Source: Pseudoalteromonas phenolica
Lineage (GTDB): Bacteria; Pseudomonadota; Gammaproteobacteria; Enterobacterales; Alteromonadaceae
Assembly: GCF_005886345.1 (NCBI RefSeq)
Contig: NZ_PNEC01000009.1
Span: 160,120-224,119, forward strand
Reading direction: 5' to 3'
DNA: 64,000 nucleotides
Part shown: piece by piece, positions 37,856-46,539 of the stretch
Position numbering within the stretch: the first letter of the stretch is position 1
How the letters are laid out: each line of letters opens with the position of its first letter
Notes under the pieces: generated by a model
Told to the model about the DNA's origin: nothing
The model's input: only the letters and a program-made list of their open reading frames with translations
The model's database searches: none
Program-made: the position numbers and the translations under genes

Positions 37856-38707
37856 ATGAACGCGCTAATCATTGGTAAAAATGGTCAGGTTGCATGGGAA
37901 CTTATGCAAACCTGCCCTGAACATATTAACGCTGTGGCACTAGGTCGTGATGATATCGATATTACATCACAAGAGAGTATCGAGAGTGCGATAGAGACTC
38001 ACAATCCTAGTGTTATCATTAATGCATCGGCTTATACTGCCGTTGATAAAGCAGAGTCTGATCAAGTAAATGCGTATTTAATCAATGCAACAGCTGTAGA
38101 GTTTTTAGCTAAAGCTGCTTGCAAGCACAACATACGTTTGTTGCATATCTCAACAGATTTTGTGTTTGATGGTAGTAAAAATACACCTTATCAGGTGGAT
38201 GATAAGACAAACCCTATAAATGTCTATGGTGCTTCAAAGTTAGCCGGTGAAAAAGCGATAAAACAGCATTACCCGCAGAACTCATCAATAGTGAGAACCT
38301 CTTGGGTTTATTCAAGTCACGGTAATAACTTTGTGAAGACCATGCTGCGTCTTATGTCAGAAAAAGAAGCATTGAATGTGGTAAGTGACCAAATAGGGTG
38401 CCCAACAAATGCGAACGGACTGGCAAAGTACCTATGGCAATTGACTGAACAAGAAAGCCTTGAGCAAGTATACCATTATTGTGACCTAGGTGTAGCAAGT
38501 TGGTATGACTTTGCTGTTGCCATTCAAGATATCGCGTTTGATAAAGGCCTATTAGAAAAGAAAATCCCGATTCAGCCGATACCAGCAAGTGCATTTCCGG
38601 CACCTGCAAAGAGACCTTTATTCAGTGTAATGTTCATAGATTGCCACACAAAACAAAATGAGCATTGGGTTCAACGGCTTAGAAATATGTTAATGAGCTG
38701 GTTGTAG
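37856..38707 (+). CDS. rmlD: dTDP-4-dehydrorhamnose reductase RmlD
   Basis: This 283-residue SDR enzyme is the last step to dTDP-L-rhamnose. The nucleotide-binding IIGKNGQVAWEL, INASAYTAVDKAES, STDFVFDG and the YGASK (YxxxK) pair are all present, so this copy looks functional. It starts right after the rmlB stop. A broken, highly similar copy lies 7 kb upstream. Its C-terminus (after KRPLFSVMF) differs from that of the remnant. It ends the rhamnose module, and 210 bases without a recognised gene separate it from kdsA. Confidence 0.94.
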   Translation: MNALIIGKNGQVAWELMQTCPEHINAVALGRDDIDITSQESIESAIETHNPSVIINASAYTAVDKAESDQVNAYLINATAVEFLAKAACKHNIRLLHISTDFVFDGSKNTPYQVDDKTNPINVYGASKLAGEKAIKQHYPQNSSIVRTSWVYSSHGNNFVKTMLRLMSEKEALNVVSDQIGCPTNANGLAKYLWQLTEQESLEQVYHYCDLGVASWYDFAVAIQDIAFDKGLLEKKIPIQPIPASAFPAPAKRPLFSVMFIDCHTKQNEHWVQRLRNMLMSWL

Positions 38708-38917
38708 TTGGTTGTTTCTTTAAGAGTATACTGTAACTTGAAGGACGATCTTAAAGTAAACGTGAGTGCTATAACAATGATAATGAGTTCTCTCATGTTA
38801 GGTTATTAAAAATAATATCCCTCAATACACTTTAATAAGAACTTGTAATTAAACGTAAGCTAGCTTTTTTAATACATAAAGCTTGTTAGTTAATGAATGG
38901 AAAAATAGGAATACATT

Positions 38918-39715
38918 ATGTTTTTAATAGCAGGACCTTGTGTTATTGAATCTGAACAACTTGTTTTAGACACGTTTGGAGCATTAAGGGATATTACAAG
39001 TAAATTAGGTATTGAGTATATTGCTAAATCATCATTTACGAAAGCAAATCGCTCGTCTATCTCATCTTTTAAAGGGCCAGGAATAGAACAAGGTCTAAAA
39101 ATACTCCAAAAAGCAAGACAGGAGTTGGGTGTTAAGGTGATCACAGATGTTCATGATGATACACCTTTAGATGAGGTCGCTTCTGTTGTTGATGTGTTAC
39201 AGACTCCAGCTTTTTTAGTGCGTCAGACAAATTTCATTCAGCGCGTAGCCGCAATGGGCAAGCCTGTTAATATAAAAAAAGGGCAGTGGATGCATCCATC
39301 GGACATGCAGCCAGTTGTTGAGAAGTGTAAAGCTGTTGGTAATGAAGATATTTGGCTTTGTGAAAGAGGGACAAGCTTCGGTTTTGGGCAACTAATAAAT
39401 TACATGCCTGGTTTGACCATAATGAAAGAAACAGGCTGCAAGGTAGTAATGGACGCAACTCATAGTGTACAGATGCCCGGAGCTATAAATGGTTCTACAG
39501 GTGGTAATCGTTATCATGTGCCAGCTATTGCAAGAGCTGCGGTAGCAGTGGGAATTGATGGGCTATTTATGGAAACGCATCCTGAACCAGATAAAGCACT
39601 ATGTGATGGCCCAAATATGTTGGCACTTAAACACATGGAAGAGTTACTTGAGACCCTACTTGAAATCGATGAAGTTGTTCATCGCCGACGATTTGTTGAA
39701 ACTTGTTTTAAATAA
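38918..39715 (+). CDS. kdsA: 3-deoxy-8-phosphooctulonate synthase (Kdo-8-P synthase)
   Basis: This 265-residue class I TIM-barrel aldolase condenses phosphoenolpyruvate with arabinose-5-phosphate. IAGPCVIESE, AKSSFTKANRSS, FKGPGIEQGL, TDVHDD and LCERGTSFGFGQL carry the PEP- and A5P-binding residues. GGNRYHVPAIARAAVAVGIDG is near the end. It opens a Kdo supply module inside the capsule locus. A housekeeping kdsA for lipopolysaccharide presumably exists elsewhere on the chromosome, so this copy is probably dedicated to the polymer. Confidence 0.93.
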   Translation: MFLIAGPCVIESEQLVLDTFGALRDITSKLGIEYIAKSSFTKANRSSISSFKGPGIEQGLKILQKARQELGVKVITDVHDDTPLDEVASVVDVLQTPAFLVRQTNFIQRVAAMGKPVNIKKGQWMHPSDMQPVVEKCKAVGNEDIWLCERGTSFGFGQLINYMPGLTIMKETGCKVVMDATHSVQMPGAINGSTGGNRYHVPAIARAAVAVGIDGLFMETHPEPDKALCDGPNMLALKHMEELLETLLEIDEVVHRRRFVETCFK

Positions 39716-39867
39716 AAGTGCAAGAACAATGAATCTATTTTTTATTGTTAATAAAAATATTTATTTAATCAATGAAATAATAAAAGTAATAATGCAATCA
39801 TAAGTTGGTAATAGTGCATAGTCTCAATTTCTATGCATCTTATATTTAAGCGGGGTGTTGTTGTAAG

Positions 39868-40806
39868 ATGAATTATATTTCAGAAGCAAAATCTGTAATA
39901 AAAAATGAGATTGAAGGAATACTGGAAGTAGAGTCTAAGCTAGATCATACGTTTGAAGAGCTTATATCTTGTATTTCTAACTCAACAGGGCGTGTAGTAA
40001 TGTGTGGAATGGGTAAGTCTGGTCACATAGCAAAAAAAATTTTTGCAACTTTAGTTAGTACAGGTACTCCCTCAATGTATATGCATCCTGCTGAAGCATA
40101 TCATGGTGATTTAGGAATGATTAAAGAAGAGGATATCTTCTTTGCCATATCAAATTCTGGAGAAACATCTGAGGTTACGCAATTGTTACCATTTATTAAA
40201 AGTAATGGTAATACACTTATATCTATGACTGGTAATCCATCATCAACTCTAGCATCACTATCTGATTTTCATTTAGATATAGGAGTTGAAAAAGAAGCAT
40301 GCCCACTTAACCTCGCTCCAACAACGTCAACTACAGTTTCTCTTGTTTTGGGTGATGCAATTGCTATTTCTCTAATGAAGGCTAAGTCTTTCAAAGAAGA
40401 AAACTTTGCAAAATACCATCCTGGTGGAAGTTTAGGCAGGAAACTTTTAATGACAGTTAAAGATTTCGTGCTAACAGGTACTTACGTTCAAAAAGGTGAC
40501 TCATTTATTGATGTGATCAGTACAATGAGTACTAGTAAAACAGGAGTAGTTTTGGTTGGAGATGCCAATAATTTAGAAGGAATTATAACTGATGGTGATA
40601 TAAGAAAATATTTAACCACATATGAAATAAGCGGTTATCAAACAGCTAAAGCCATCGATTTGATGACTGCTTCACCTAAAACAGTATCACCCCTGACTAA
40701 ATGCTCTGACGCTGATTATAAAATGCGAGATGAAGGAATTAACTCACTTATTGTGAAAGACGGTAACAGAGTTCTTGGTATTTATGATAATTTAAATAGG
40801 AAATAA
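39868..40806 (+). CDS. kpsF: Arabinose-5-phosphate isomerase (KpsF/KdsD family)
   Basis: The 312-residue isomerase converts ribulose-5-phosphate to arabinose-5-phosphate, the substrate of KdsA. The SIS domain (about residues 35-170) shows MCGMGKSGHIAKKIF, HPAEAYHGDLGM and ISNSGETSEVTQL. Two CBS domains follow (about residues 205-312: VLTGTYVQKGDS, EGIITDGDIRKYL, DLMTASPKTVSP). The composition matches KdsD/KpsF/GutQ proteins. It is separated from kdsA by 150 bases with no recognised gene and precedes the cytidylyltransferase fusion by 2 bases. Confidence 0.92.
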   Translation: MNYISEAKSVIKNEIEGILEVESKLDHTFEELISCISNSTGRVVMCGMGKSGHIAKKIFATLVSTGTPSMYMHPAEAYHGDLGMIKEEDIFFAISNSGETSEVTQLLPFIKSNGNTLISMTGNPSSTLASLSDFHLDIGVEKEACPLNLAPTTSTTVSLVLGDAIAISLMKAKSFKEENFAKYHPGGSLGRKLLMTVKDFVLTGTYVQKGDSFIDVISTMSTSKTGVVLVGDANNLEGIITDGDIRKYLTTYEISGYQTAKAIDLMTASPKTVSPLTKCSDADYKMRDEGINSLIVKDGNRVLGIYDNLNRK

Positions 40807-40808
40807 TT

Positions 40809-42107
40809 ATGAAAGTAGTTGCGTTTTTACCAGCTAAAGGTTCGAGTTCAAGAATTGAAAGCAAAAATATGAAGCTTTTAGATGGTAAGCCACTATTTCT
40901 CCATACCCTTGAAAAGCTAGTAAGCTCCGGTTTGTTTGATGAAGTTTATCTTGATACAGAATCTGAGGATGTGATTAATGCAGCTTCGGAGGTAGATTGC
41001 AAAATTATGAAACGTGATCCAGAGCTTGCGAGCAATAAAGTGGATGGTAATAAAATGTTTTATAATGAAGTTTTGCATGTAAATGCAGATATATATGTTC
41101 AAATACTTTGCACAAGCCCGTTCATTGATATGGAAACAGTTAAATCAGGTATTGAAAAATTAAAATCAGGGAATGAGCATGATTCAGCTGTTCTTGTTAG
41201 AAAAGAAAGGTTATACACATGGGATGATAATGGTCCTGAGTATGATATTAACTCAATACCGAATAGTGTCGATTTAGGTGATACTATTATTGAAACTATG
41301 GGCCTGTACATTGTAAAAAAAGATGCTGCGACCAAGTTAAAAAGACGAATCGGTAACTCTCCTCTATTACTCGAATCTTCACCCCTTGAAGCAATTGATG
41401 TTAATTGGCCTGAAGACTTTCAATTAGCAGAGCTTATAGCCGCAGGAAAAAGGGAAAAAAGTAGAAAGTTATTAGGAAATATAAAGAATCATTTAACAAG
41501 TTGCATACTTTCGGATTTGCTTGATGATTTAGGTTACCCTGATCAAGTTGTTAAGGGGTTAACTCCTAATATAAATGGGGTTAAGCTTTTAGGGAGAGCT
41601 AAAACCTTAAAGTTAAGAAAATTAGAGGATGGTGAATGTTTTAAGGGAATATATGACGCACTTTATAGTTACGATACGATTATTCCAGATGACATAATAC
41701 TTGTTGAAAATGAGAGTCCTGAATATGCTTATTTTGGTGAGTTAAATGCGAATTTAGCAATTCGTTCTGGGGCGTCAGGGGTTGTTGTTAATGGAATGAC
41801 AAGAGATAATGAAGAGGTTATCAGTACTGGGTTACCTGTTTTTGCAAAAGGCTACACTTGTCAAGATGTAAGAAAGAGAGCAACAACAGATTCATTTAAT
41901 AAAACAATTTTCTTAAACGGTATTAAAGTTGAGCCAGAGTGCTTAGTTTTTGCTGATGCGGAAGGTATTATTATTATTCCAAAACATATTGAAAAAGTTG
42001 TAATTAATGAAGTTTATAAAAGAGCTGCAAATGAAAAGAAAATTCTTACTGAAATCTCAGAGGGGGTTGATGTTGACACTTTAACTAAAAAGTATGGATT
42101 TTTCTAA
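40809..42107 (+). CDS. CMP-sugar synthetase fused to an RraA-like domain
   Basis: This is a 432-residue two-domain protein. Residues 1-215 form a CMP-ulosonate synthetase (NeuA/KdsB-like) domain with the CTP-binding signature LPAKGSSSRIESKNMKLLDGKPL and later IQILCTSPFIDMETV-type segments. Residues 225-432 form an RraA-like (HMG/CHA aldolase fold) domain with SCILSDLLDDLG, LLGRAKTLKL, GELNANLAIRSGASGVVVNGMTRD and LPVFAKGYTCQD. The module kdsA-kpsF-this gene lacks a Kdo-8-P phosphatase (kdsC). The fused domain might act on a ulosonate or have a structural role. Its function is unknown. Confidence 0.82.
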   Translation: MKVVAFLPAKGSSSRIESKNMKLLDGKPLFLHTLEKLVSSGLFDEVYLDTESEDVINAASEVDCKIMKRDPELASNKVDGNKMFYNEVLHVNADIYVQILCTSPFIDMETVKSGIEKLKSGNEHDSAVLVRKERLYTWDDNGPEYDINSIPNSVDLGDTIIETMGLYIVKKDAATKLKRRIGNSPLLLESSPLEAIDVNWPEDFQLAELIAAGKREKSRKLLGNIKNHLTSCILSDLLDDLGYPDQVVKGLTPNINGVKLLGRAKTLKLRKLEDGECFKGIYDALYSYDTIIPDDIILVENESPEYAYFGELNANLAIRSGASGVVVNGMTRDNEEVISTGLPVFAKGYTCQDVRKRATTDSFNKTIFLNGIKVEPECLVFADAEGIIIIPKHIEKVVINEVYKRAANEKKILTEISEGVDVDTLTKKYGFF

Positions 42108-42152
42108 TTGTTAGTGTATGAATATGAAATACTTACAGTCTTTGTATTAAGC

Positions 42153-42179
42153 AATTTGGCAGCTTTTGGCTGCCAAATT
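42153..42179. terminator. Perfect 11-bp hairpin upstream of the second flippase gene
   Basis: AATTTGGCAGC-TTTTG-GCTGCCAAATT is a perfect inverted repeat between the fusion gene stop and the flippase start. No T tract follows, so it may be an attenuating or RNA-stabilising hairpin rather than a full terminator. Confidence 0.5.
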
Positions 42180-42191
42180 TGAGTACTGTTG

Positions 42192-43424
42192 ATGAAAAAA
42201 GTTAATATAAATATTTTCTTTAATATTGTTTCTACAATGTTCACAGCTTTTTCTCCTTTAATTGTTATTCCAATTATAACGAGTAGCATTGGGCTTGAGT
42301 TATATGGTGAGTTTGTAGCCATACTATCTTTATGTGCAGTGTTTGTTGTTTTATGTGATTTAGGATTTGGTATGTATATACCAAAATACATGAATGAAAA
42401 AAAATTATATAAAAATGTTAATAAAGATTTGCTGATTATTTTTGTAGTAGTAAAAGTTGTCTTATCGTTATTGCTACTCACTCTTATCACTGCTTTTTCT
42501 AATTATAGTGTAACTGTACTCTTTACTATTTCTGCTTTTGTGTCTATTTCGAACTTGAACCCTACTCCAATAGTGACAGGTTTAGAGCGTTATAAGTTGT
42601 TGGCTATAACAAGTCTGATTTCTAAAGCTACTTTGGTACTGGTAGCTCTTTTAGCTAGTTATGAAGATTTCCCAGTAGAAGTGGCGATGCTTGTACAAAC
42701 ATCTATGGTTTTAGTCACTAATTTAATTTTGTATACGTTCTTGTTAAGAAATCTTGAAATGAGTAAAGGGCAGATAGTTGGAGCGAAAGAAGTTTATCAA
42801 TTTGTTAAAGGTGCTTTGGGGTTTTATTTTGCAAGATTAACAGTTAATGTTTTAAATCAAGGTAGCACTTTTTTAGTTTCAAGATTTATTTCTAATGAGG
42901 GTACTGCTATTTACTCATTGTTAGTTCAGTTATACAAAGTTGGTCAGGCATTGTTGGGGGCAATATCAAGGGTGCTATACACGAACACACTGAAAACAAA
43001 ATGCTTTAAATCGCTATACTTTTATAGTGTTTGCACTGTACTTTGTATTCTATTCTTTTCTCCGATTATATACTTGTTCTCTAATGACGTTGCAGCAGTG
43101 TTACTTTCTAGTACAAAAGCCGAGATTAATGAGTTTACACTTATTATCCTACTCTCACTTGTATTTGTATCAATCAGTAGTAATTATGGCTACCCTGCTT
43201 TAGTGGCGATTGGCAAAGAAAAATATGCCCATTTAGGGATATTTTTACCATCTCTTGTTTATTATTTAGCTTTTGGTCTTGTGATTTTTTTTGCTGAAAT
43301 GACAATGTTTTATGCATTACTATGTATTCTTCTGACTGATTTATCATCTATGTTGATTAGACTCTTTTTTGCTTCAAAATTTGGTGTAATAAAATGCTTT
43401 CAAAATACGAAAAATATAAACTAA
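42192..43424 (+). CDS. wzx: Wzx-type flippase (line 2)
   Basis: The 410-residue polytopic membrane protein of the PST/MOP flippase type has about 12 predicted segments. Segments such as FFNIVSTMFTAFSPLIVIPIITSSIG and LGFYFARLTVNVLNQGSTFLVSRFI are in the expected positions. The ATG is preferred over the TTG one codon upstream. The gene is distinct in sequence from the flippase of line 1 and probably handles the second repeat unit. It overlaps the next gene by 31 bases. Confidence 0.83.
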   Translation: MKKVNINIFFNIVSTMFTAFSPLIVIPIITSSIGLELYGEFVAILSLCAVFVVLCDLGFGMYIPKYMNEKKLYKNVNKDLLIIFVVVKVVLSLLLLTLITAFSNYSVTVLFTISAFVSISNLNPTPIVTGLERYKLLAITSLISKATLVLVALLASYEDFPVEVAMLVQTSMVLVTNLILYTFLLRNLEMSKGQIVGAKEVYQFVKGALGFYFARLTVNVLNQGSTFLVSRFISNEGTAIYSLLVQLYKVGQALLGAISRVLYTNTLKTKCFKSLYFYSVCTVLCILFFSPIIYLFSNDVAAVLLSSTKAEINEFTLIILLSLVFVSISSNYGYPALVAIGKEKYAHLGIFLPSLVYYLAFGLVIFFAEMTMFYALLCILLTDLSSMLIRLFFASKFGVIKCFQNTKNIN

Positions 43425-44611
43425 CAAAAGAAAAAATCTCAAAAATACTTTTTTTTGAGAAATATATTGCAGTAGATGATTCTATTTTAGTTAGCAAAAT
43501 GGCTGCTCCAGCTTTAGCAAGATTAGTATGGGGCAAAAGTAAGTTAACTAATGCATTTAAAATACTATTCAAAATGCCCCATTTTTCAAGTGAAAAAAGA
43601 GAGTTTAATTTTTTAGTAACCTATTCATTTAAAAATAGAAAAGATCATGCTGATAAATTAAAGAAGTTTCTTAGAGAAGAGAACATAGATAACAGCGAAT
43701 GCGTTTTTCTTAGATCTAGACTCCCTAAAAACTATAAAGAATTCTATTTAATAATTTCAAGTCTTTTAAAAAGTTTATATGTTTGCTTAAATAATAATAT
43801 AGTTGATATGAAAGTTATAATTTCGTTAGCATACGCAATCAAGTCATATAAATATTACTCATCTTTGGATATTAAGGCTTCAAACTATATTGCATATAAT
43901 TCTGCAGACATGGATGAGACAATATTGACAATCGTCATGAACGAAAAGGCTAACACATATGGTTTACAACATGGGATTATGTGTAAGTTTAACAATACAG
44001 TACCCATAGATATAATAAATTATGAAAACTTTTCTGCAGCCAATGCTATCTTATGGGGCGACTTCACTTTGGCTGAAATTAAAAGTTACCTACCTGAAAA
44101 TTGCAAGATAATAAAAAAATATCATTTTGGTGAGACTTATACTCATAGCAGGCCGGATAAGCGCGAAATATTAGTTTTGTTACCAAGGTTACAGTATTTA
44201 GTTAATTGCATTCAACTGTTAGAAGTGATTTCTTCAATATCTGAAGAGGACTTCTTGATTAGAAGACATCCGAGTTTAGAGGGTAAAAATGAATTAATGA
44301 AAATAGTTAATTCGAAAAGTAATATCAAGTTTACTAATGAACCTAGTAATGAACTAATGAAAAATTCAACCTTTAAATGCTGTATTTCATTCAATTCTAC
44401 GAGCCTTTTTGAAGCTTTATATTTCGGTCAAACACCTCTTCAGTATATATCTGGTAATGACGAATTTATCGTTGATTTGATAAAAAACTTTAGCAACGAA
44501 GCTGAATTAAGAGCATCTTTGATGACTCTTGATAAAAATAGTTTGACTAGAAGATATTTTTTTGAGGAAAGTGAGGAAAAAATATTTGGAGTATACGATG
44601 AGAGTGTTTGA
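43394..44611 (+). CDS. HP-motif glycosyltransferase-like protein
   Basis: The 405-residue protein has no family I can name with certainty. It carries a YGLQHGIM segment near residue 195, an RRHPS segment (the HP motif of CMP-sugar-dependent transferases such as KpsC/S and bacterial sialyltransferases) near residue 295, and a C-terminal SFNSTSLFEALYFG segment resembling the donor-site Ser/Glu motif of GT-B enzymes. Together with the CMP-ulosonate genes just upstream, it is a good candidate for the transferase that uses CMP-Kdo. That is inference. It overlaps the flippase gene by 31 bases. Confidence 0.6.
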   Translation: MLSKYEKYKLTKEKISKILFFEKYIAVDDSILVSKMAAPALARLVWGKSKLTNAFKILFKMPHFSSEKREFNFLVTYSFKNRKDHADKLKKFLREENIDNSECVFLRSRLPKNYKEFYLIISSLLKSLYVCLNNNIVDMKVIISLAYAIKSYKYYSSLDIKASNYIAYNSADMDETILTIVMNEKANTYGLQHGIMCKFNNTVPIDIINYENFSAANAILWGDFTLAEIKSYLPENCKIIKKYHFGETYTHSRPDKREILVLLPRLQYLVNCIQLLEVISSISEEDFLIRRHPSLEGKNELMKIVNSKSNIKFTNEPSNELMKNSTFKCCISFNSTSLFEALYFGQTPLQYISGNDEFIVDLIKNFSNEAELRASLMTLDKNSLTRRYFFEESEEKIFGVYDESV

Positions 44612-45251
44612 ACTTTTAAAGTTGCGAAGAAAAAAAGTTTTTTTAAGTTTGCTAAGCCGTTTTCGAGGTGCGAGCTTCGAAGGGTCTAACAGTATCAAGA
44701 GATATTCTTCTGTGAATTTTTCATCGATTGGGTTTGGTAGTTATATCGGTCAATCCTGTAGGCTAGATTTATGTGTCATTGGTCCCTACTCAAGTATTGC
44801 TAATAATGTAATTGTTGTAAGCAACAATCACCCTGTAAGCTCAAATATATCAACTCATCCGGCTTTTCATAGGCCTGAAAATAAACTAATGAAGCGTCTT
44901 TCGTTGTCCTCACCAAAAATAAAAACGTACAAAGATGATGAAACTGTTGATGGAAAATATAGGGTCATTATTGGGCCTGATGTTTGGATTGGAGAGGGAG
45001 TAAAGATCTTACCAGGCCTTAAAATTGGCGCTGGTTCTATAATTGCTACAGGAGCAGTTGTAACTAAAGATGTAGAGCCTTACTCTATTGTAGCTGGTGT
45101 TCCAGCAAAAATAATTAAATATAGGTTTGAGCCTAGTGTTGTTAATTTCTTACTAGAAAAAAAATGGTGGGTCATAAAAGATCATACGATTTTTGATTTA
45201 GTCAATGAACTTAATAATGAGCTATTGCAGGTTAAAGAAAATGAGAGTTAA
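44598..45251 (+). CDS. Hexapeptide-repeat O-acetyltransferase (CatB/LbH family)
   Basis: The 217-residue protein has a left-handed beta-helix of hexapeptide repeats. SSIGFGSYIGQSCRLDLCVIGPYSSIA and VIIGPDVWIGEGVKILPGLKIGAGSIIATGAVVTKDV are typical, with the active-site His in the SNNHPVS region. It would acetylate a sugar of the repeat unit using acetyl-CoA. The ATG used has GGAG 6 bases upstream. A longer frame starting at a TTG 12 codons upstream is less likely. It overlaps its neighbours on both sides by 11-14 bases. Confidence 0.85.
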   Translation: MRVFELLKLRRKKVFLSLLSRFRGASFEGSNSIKRYSSVNFSSIGFGSYIGQSCRLDLCVIGPYSSIANNVIVVSNNHPVSSNISTHPAFHRPENKLMKRLSLSSPKIKTYKDDETVDGKYRVIIGPDVWIGEGVKILPGLKIGAGSIIATGAVVTKDVEPYSIVAGVPAKIIKYRFEPSVVNFLLEKKWWVIKDHTIFDLVNELNNELLQVKENES

Positions 45252-46533
45252 AAAGTTAATTTATGATTTGGGGGTTAAATTCAGAAATCCATCGTATAAA
45301 ATCGCCCTTTCTGAACTTAAGTCTTCTGAACTTGACTCTAGAAAGACTTTAGAACAAGCTGCTTTTGAAAAAATAAAGAGGTTATTAGTGTTTTCAAAAG
45401 TACACAGTGCTTATTATAAAGAAGTTTTTGTAAATTCGAATTTTGACCCTGAGATTGATTTTAATAAAATTGAAGATCTAAATAAAATACCAATAATATC
45501 TAAAGAAATATTAATTAATCATAATTCAAGCATTGATACTACGGGTAATTATAAGTTTGCTAAGCTGTTTTTTTCTGAAACATCAGGAACAAGTGGTCAA
45601 ACGTTAACTTTTTTCAAAAATGAAGAGTGGGACTCTTTTCATAGAGCGTCGATTGCTCGAGGGTTATCTTGGCATAATGTCAATGTCTGGGAACGGAATG
45701 GTTATTTTTGGGGTTATTCCTTTTCTATCTTTGCTAAAATTAAAACTAAGCTTTTAGACTTTTTAATGAATAGGTTTAGAGTTTTTTCCTATTCAGAGAC
45801 TGATCTTGCTGGCTTCATAAGTAAGGCATGTAGTGCAAAATACCTTCATGGGTACAGTTCTATGATCTACGAAGTTGCTCGAGAAGTTAATAAGAAAAAT
45901 ATTAAGTTTGATAATATAAAACTTGTTAAGGCTACTTCCGAGAAGATTTACGATCACTACCAGTCCGAGATAATAAAGGCTTTTGGTAGAAAGGCTATTA
46001 GTGAATATGGAGCTGCAGAATCTGGGATAATAGCTTTTGAATGTGAACACGGAAGTATGCATGTAAACGAAGAGACCTGTTATATAGAAATTGTTAACAA
46101 TAAAATAGTTGTAACTAATCTATACTCATTCTCATTCCCAATTATAAGGTATGAGTTGGGGGATTATGTCAAAGTCTCAAACGTTCAATGTAAGTGTGGT
46201 AGAAACCATAAGGTAGTAGAAGAGATCCTGGGCAGAGTCGGTAAAAATATATTAGGTAATGATGGTAAGAAGTTTCCTTCTTTAACACTCTATTATATTT
46301 TTAAAATCCTTGGAACAGAGCAAAACCTTGAGCTAAATTACAAAGCTGTTCAAAATGAAATTGGAAAGCTTGATATTTTTATTGAGCAGAAGCTTACTGA
46401 TAATCAAAAGTATTTAGTTATGGAGACAGGTAATAGGTACTTAGGTGATAGCGTTGATATCATTGTATATGATGGTGAAAGCATTCATTCAAAGAATAAA
46501 AAGCTAACTGATTTTGTATCTACGCTGGAGTAG
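45241..46533 (+). CDS. CapK/PaaK-like adenylate-forming enzyme
   Basis: The 430-residue member of the phenylacetate-CoA ligase/CapK group belongs to the ANL superfamily. The AMP-binding P-loop is SETSGTSGQTLTFFK (near residue 120), EYGAAESG carries the conserved A5 motif, and a C-terminal IDIFIEQKL-type segment ends the protein. CapK proteins are found in capsule loci, but their substrate is uncertain. A role in activating a carboxylic acid for attachment to a sugar is conceivable. It overlaps the acetyltransferase gene by 11 bases. Confidence 0.8.
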   Translation: MRVKKLIYDLGVKFRNPSYKIALSELKSSELDSRKTLEQAAFEKIKRLLVFSKVHSAYYKEVFVNSNFDPEIDFNKIEDLNKIPIISKEILINHNSSIDTTGNYKFAKLFFSETSGTSGQTLTFFKNEEWDSFHRASIARGLSWHNVNVWERNGYFWGYSFSIFAKIKTKLLDFLMNRFRVFSYSETDLAGFISKACSAKYLHGYSSMIYEVAREVNKKNIKFDNIKLVKATSEKIYDHYQSEIIKAFGRKAISEYGAAESGIIAFECEHGSMHVNEETCYIEIVNNKIVVTNLYSFSFPIIRYELGDYVKVSNVQCKCGRNHKVVEEILGRVGKNILGNDGKKFPSLTLYYIFKILGTEQNLELNYKAVQNEIGKLDIFIEQKLTDNQKYLVMETGNRYLGDSVDIIVYDGESIHSKNKKLTDFVSTLE

Positions 46534-46539
46534 TAAGAT

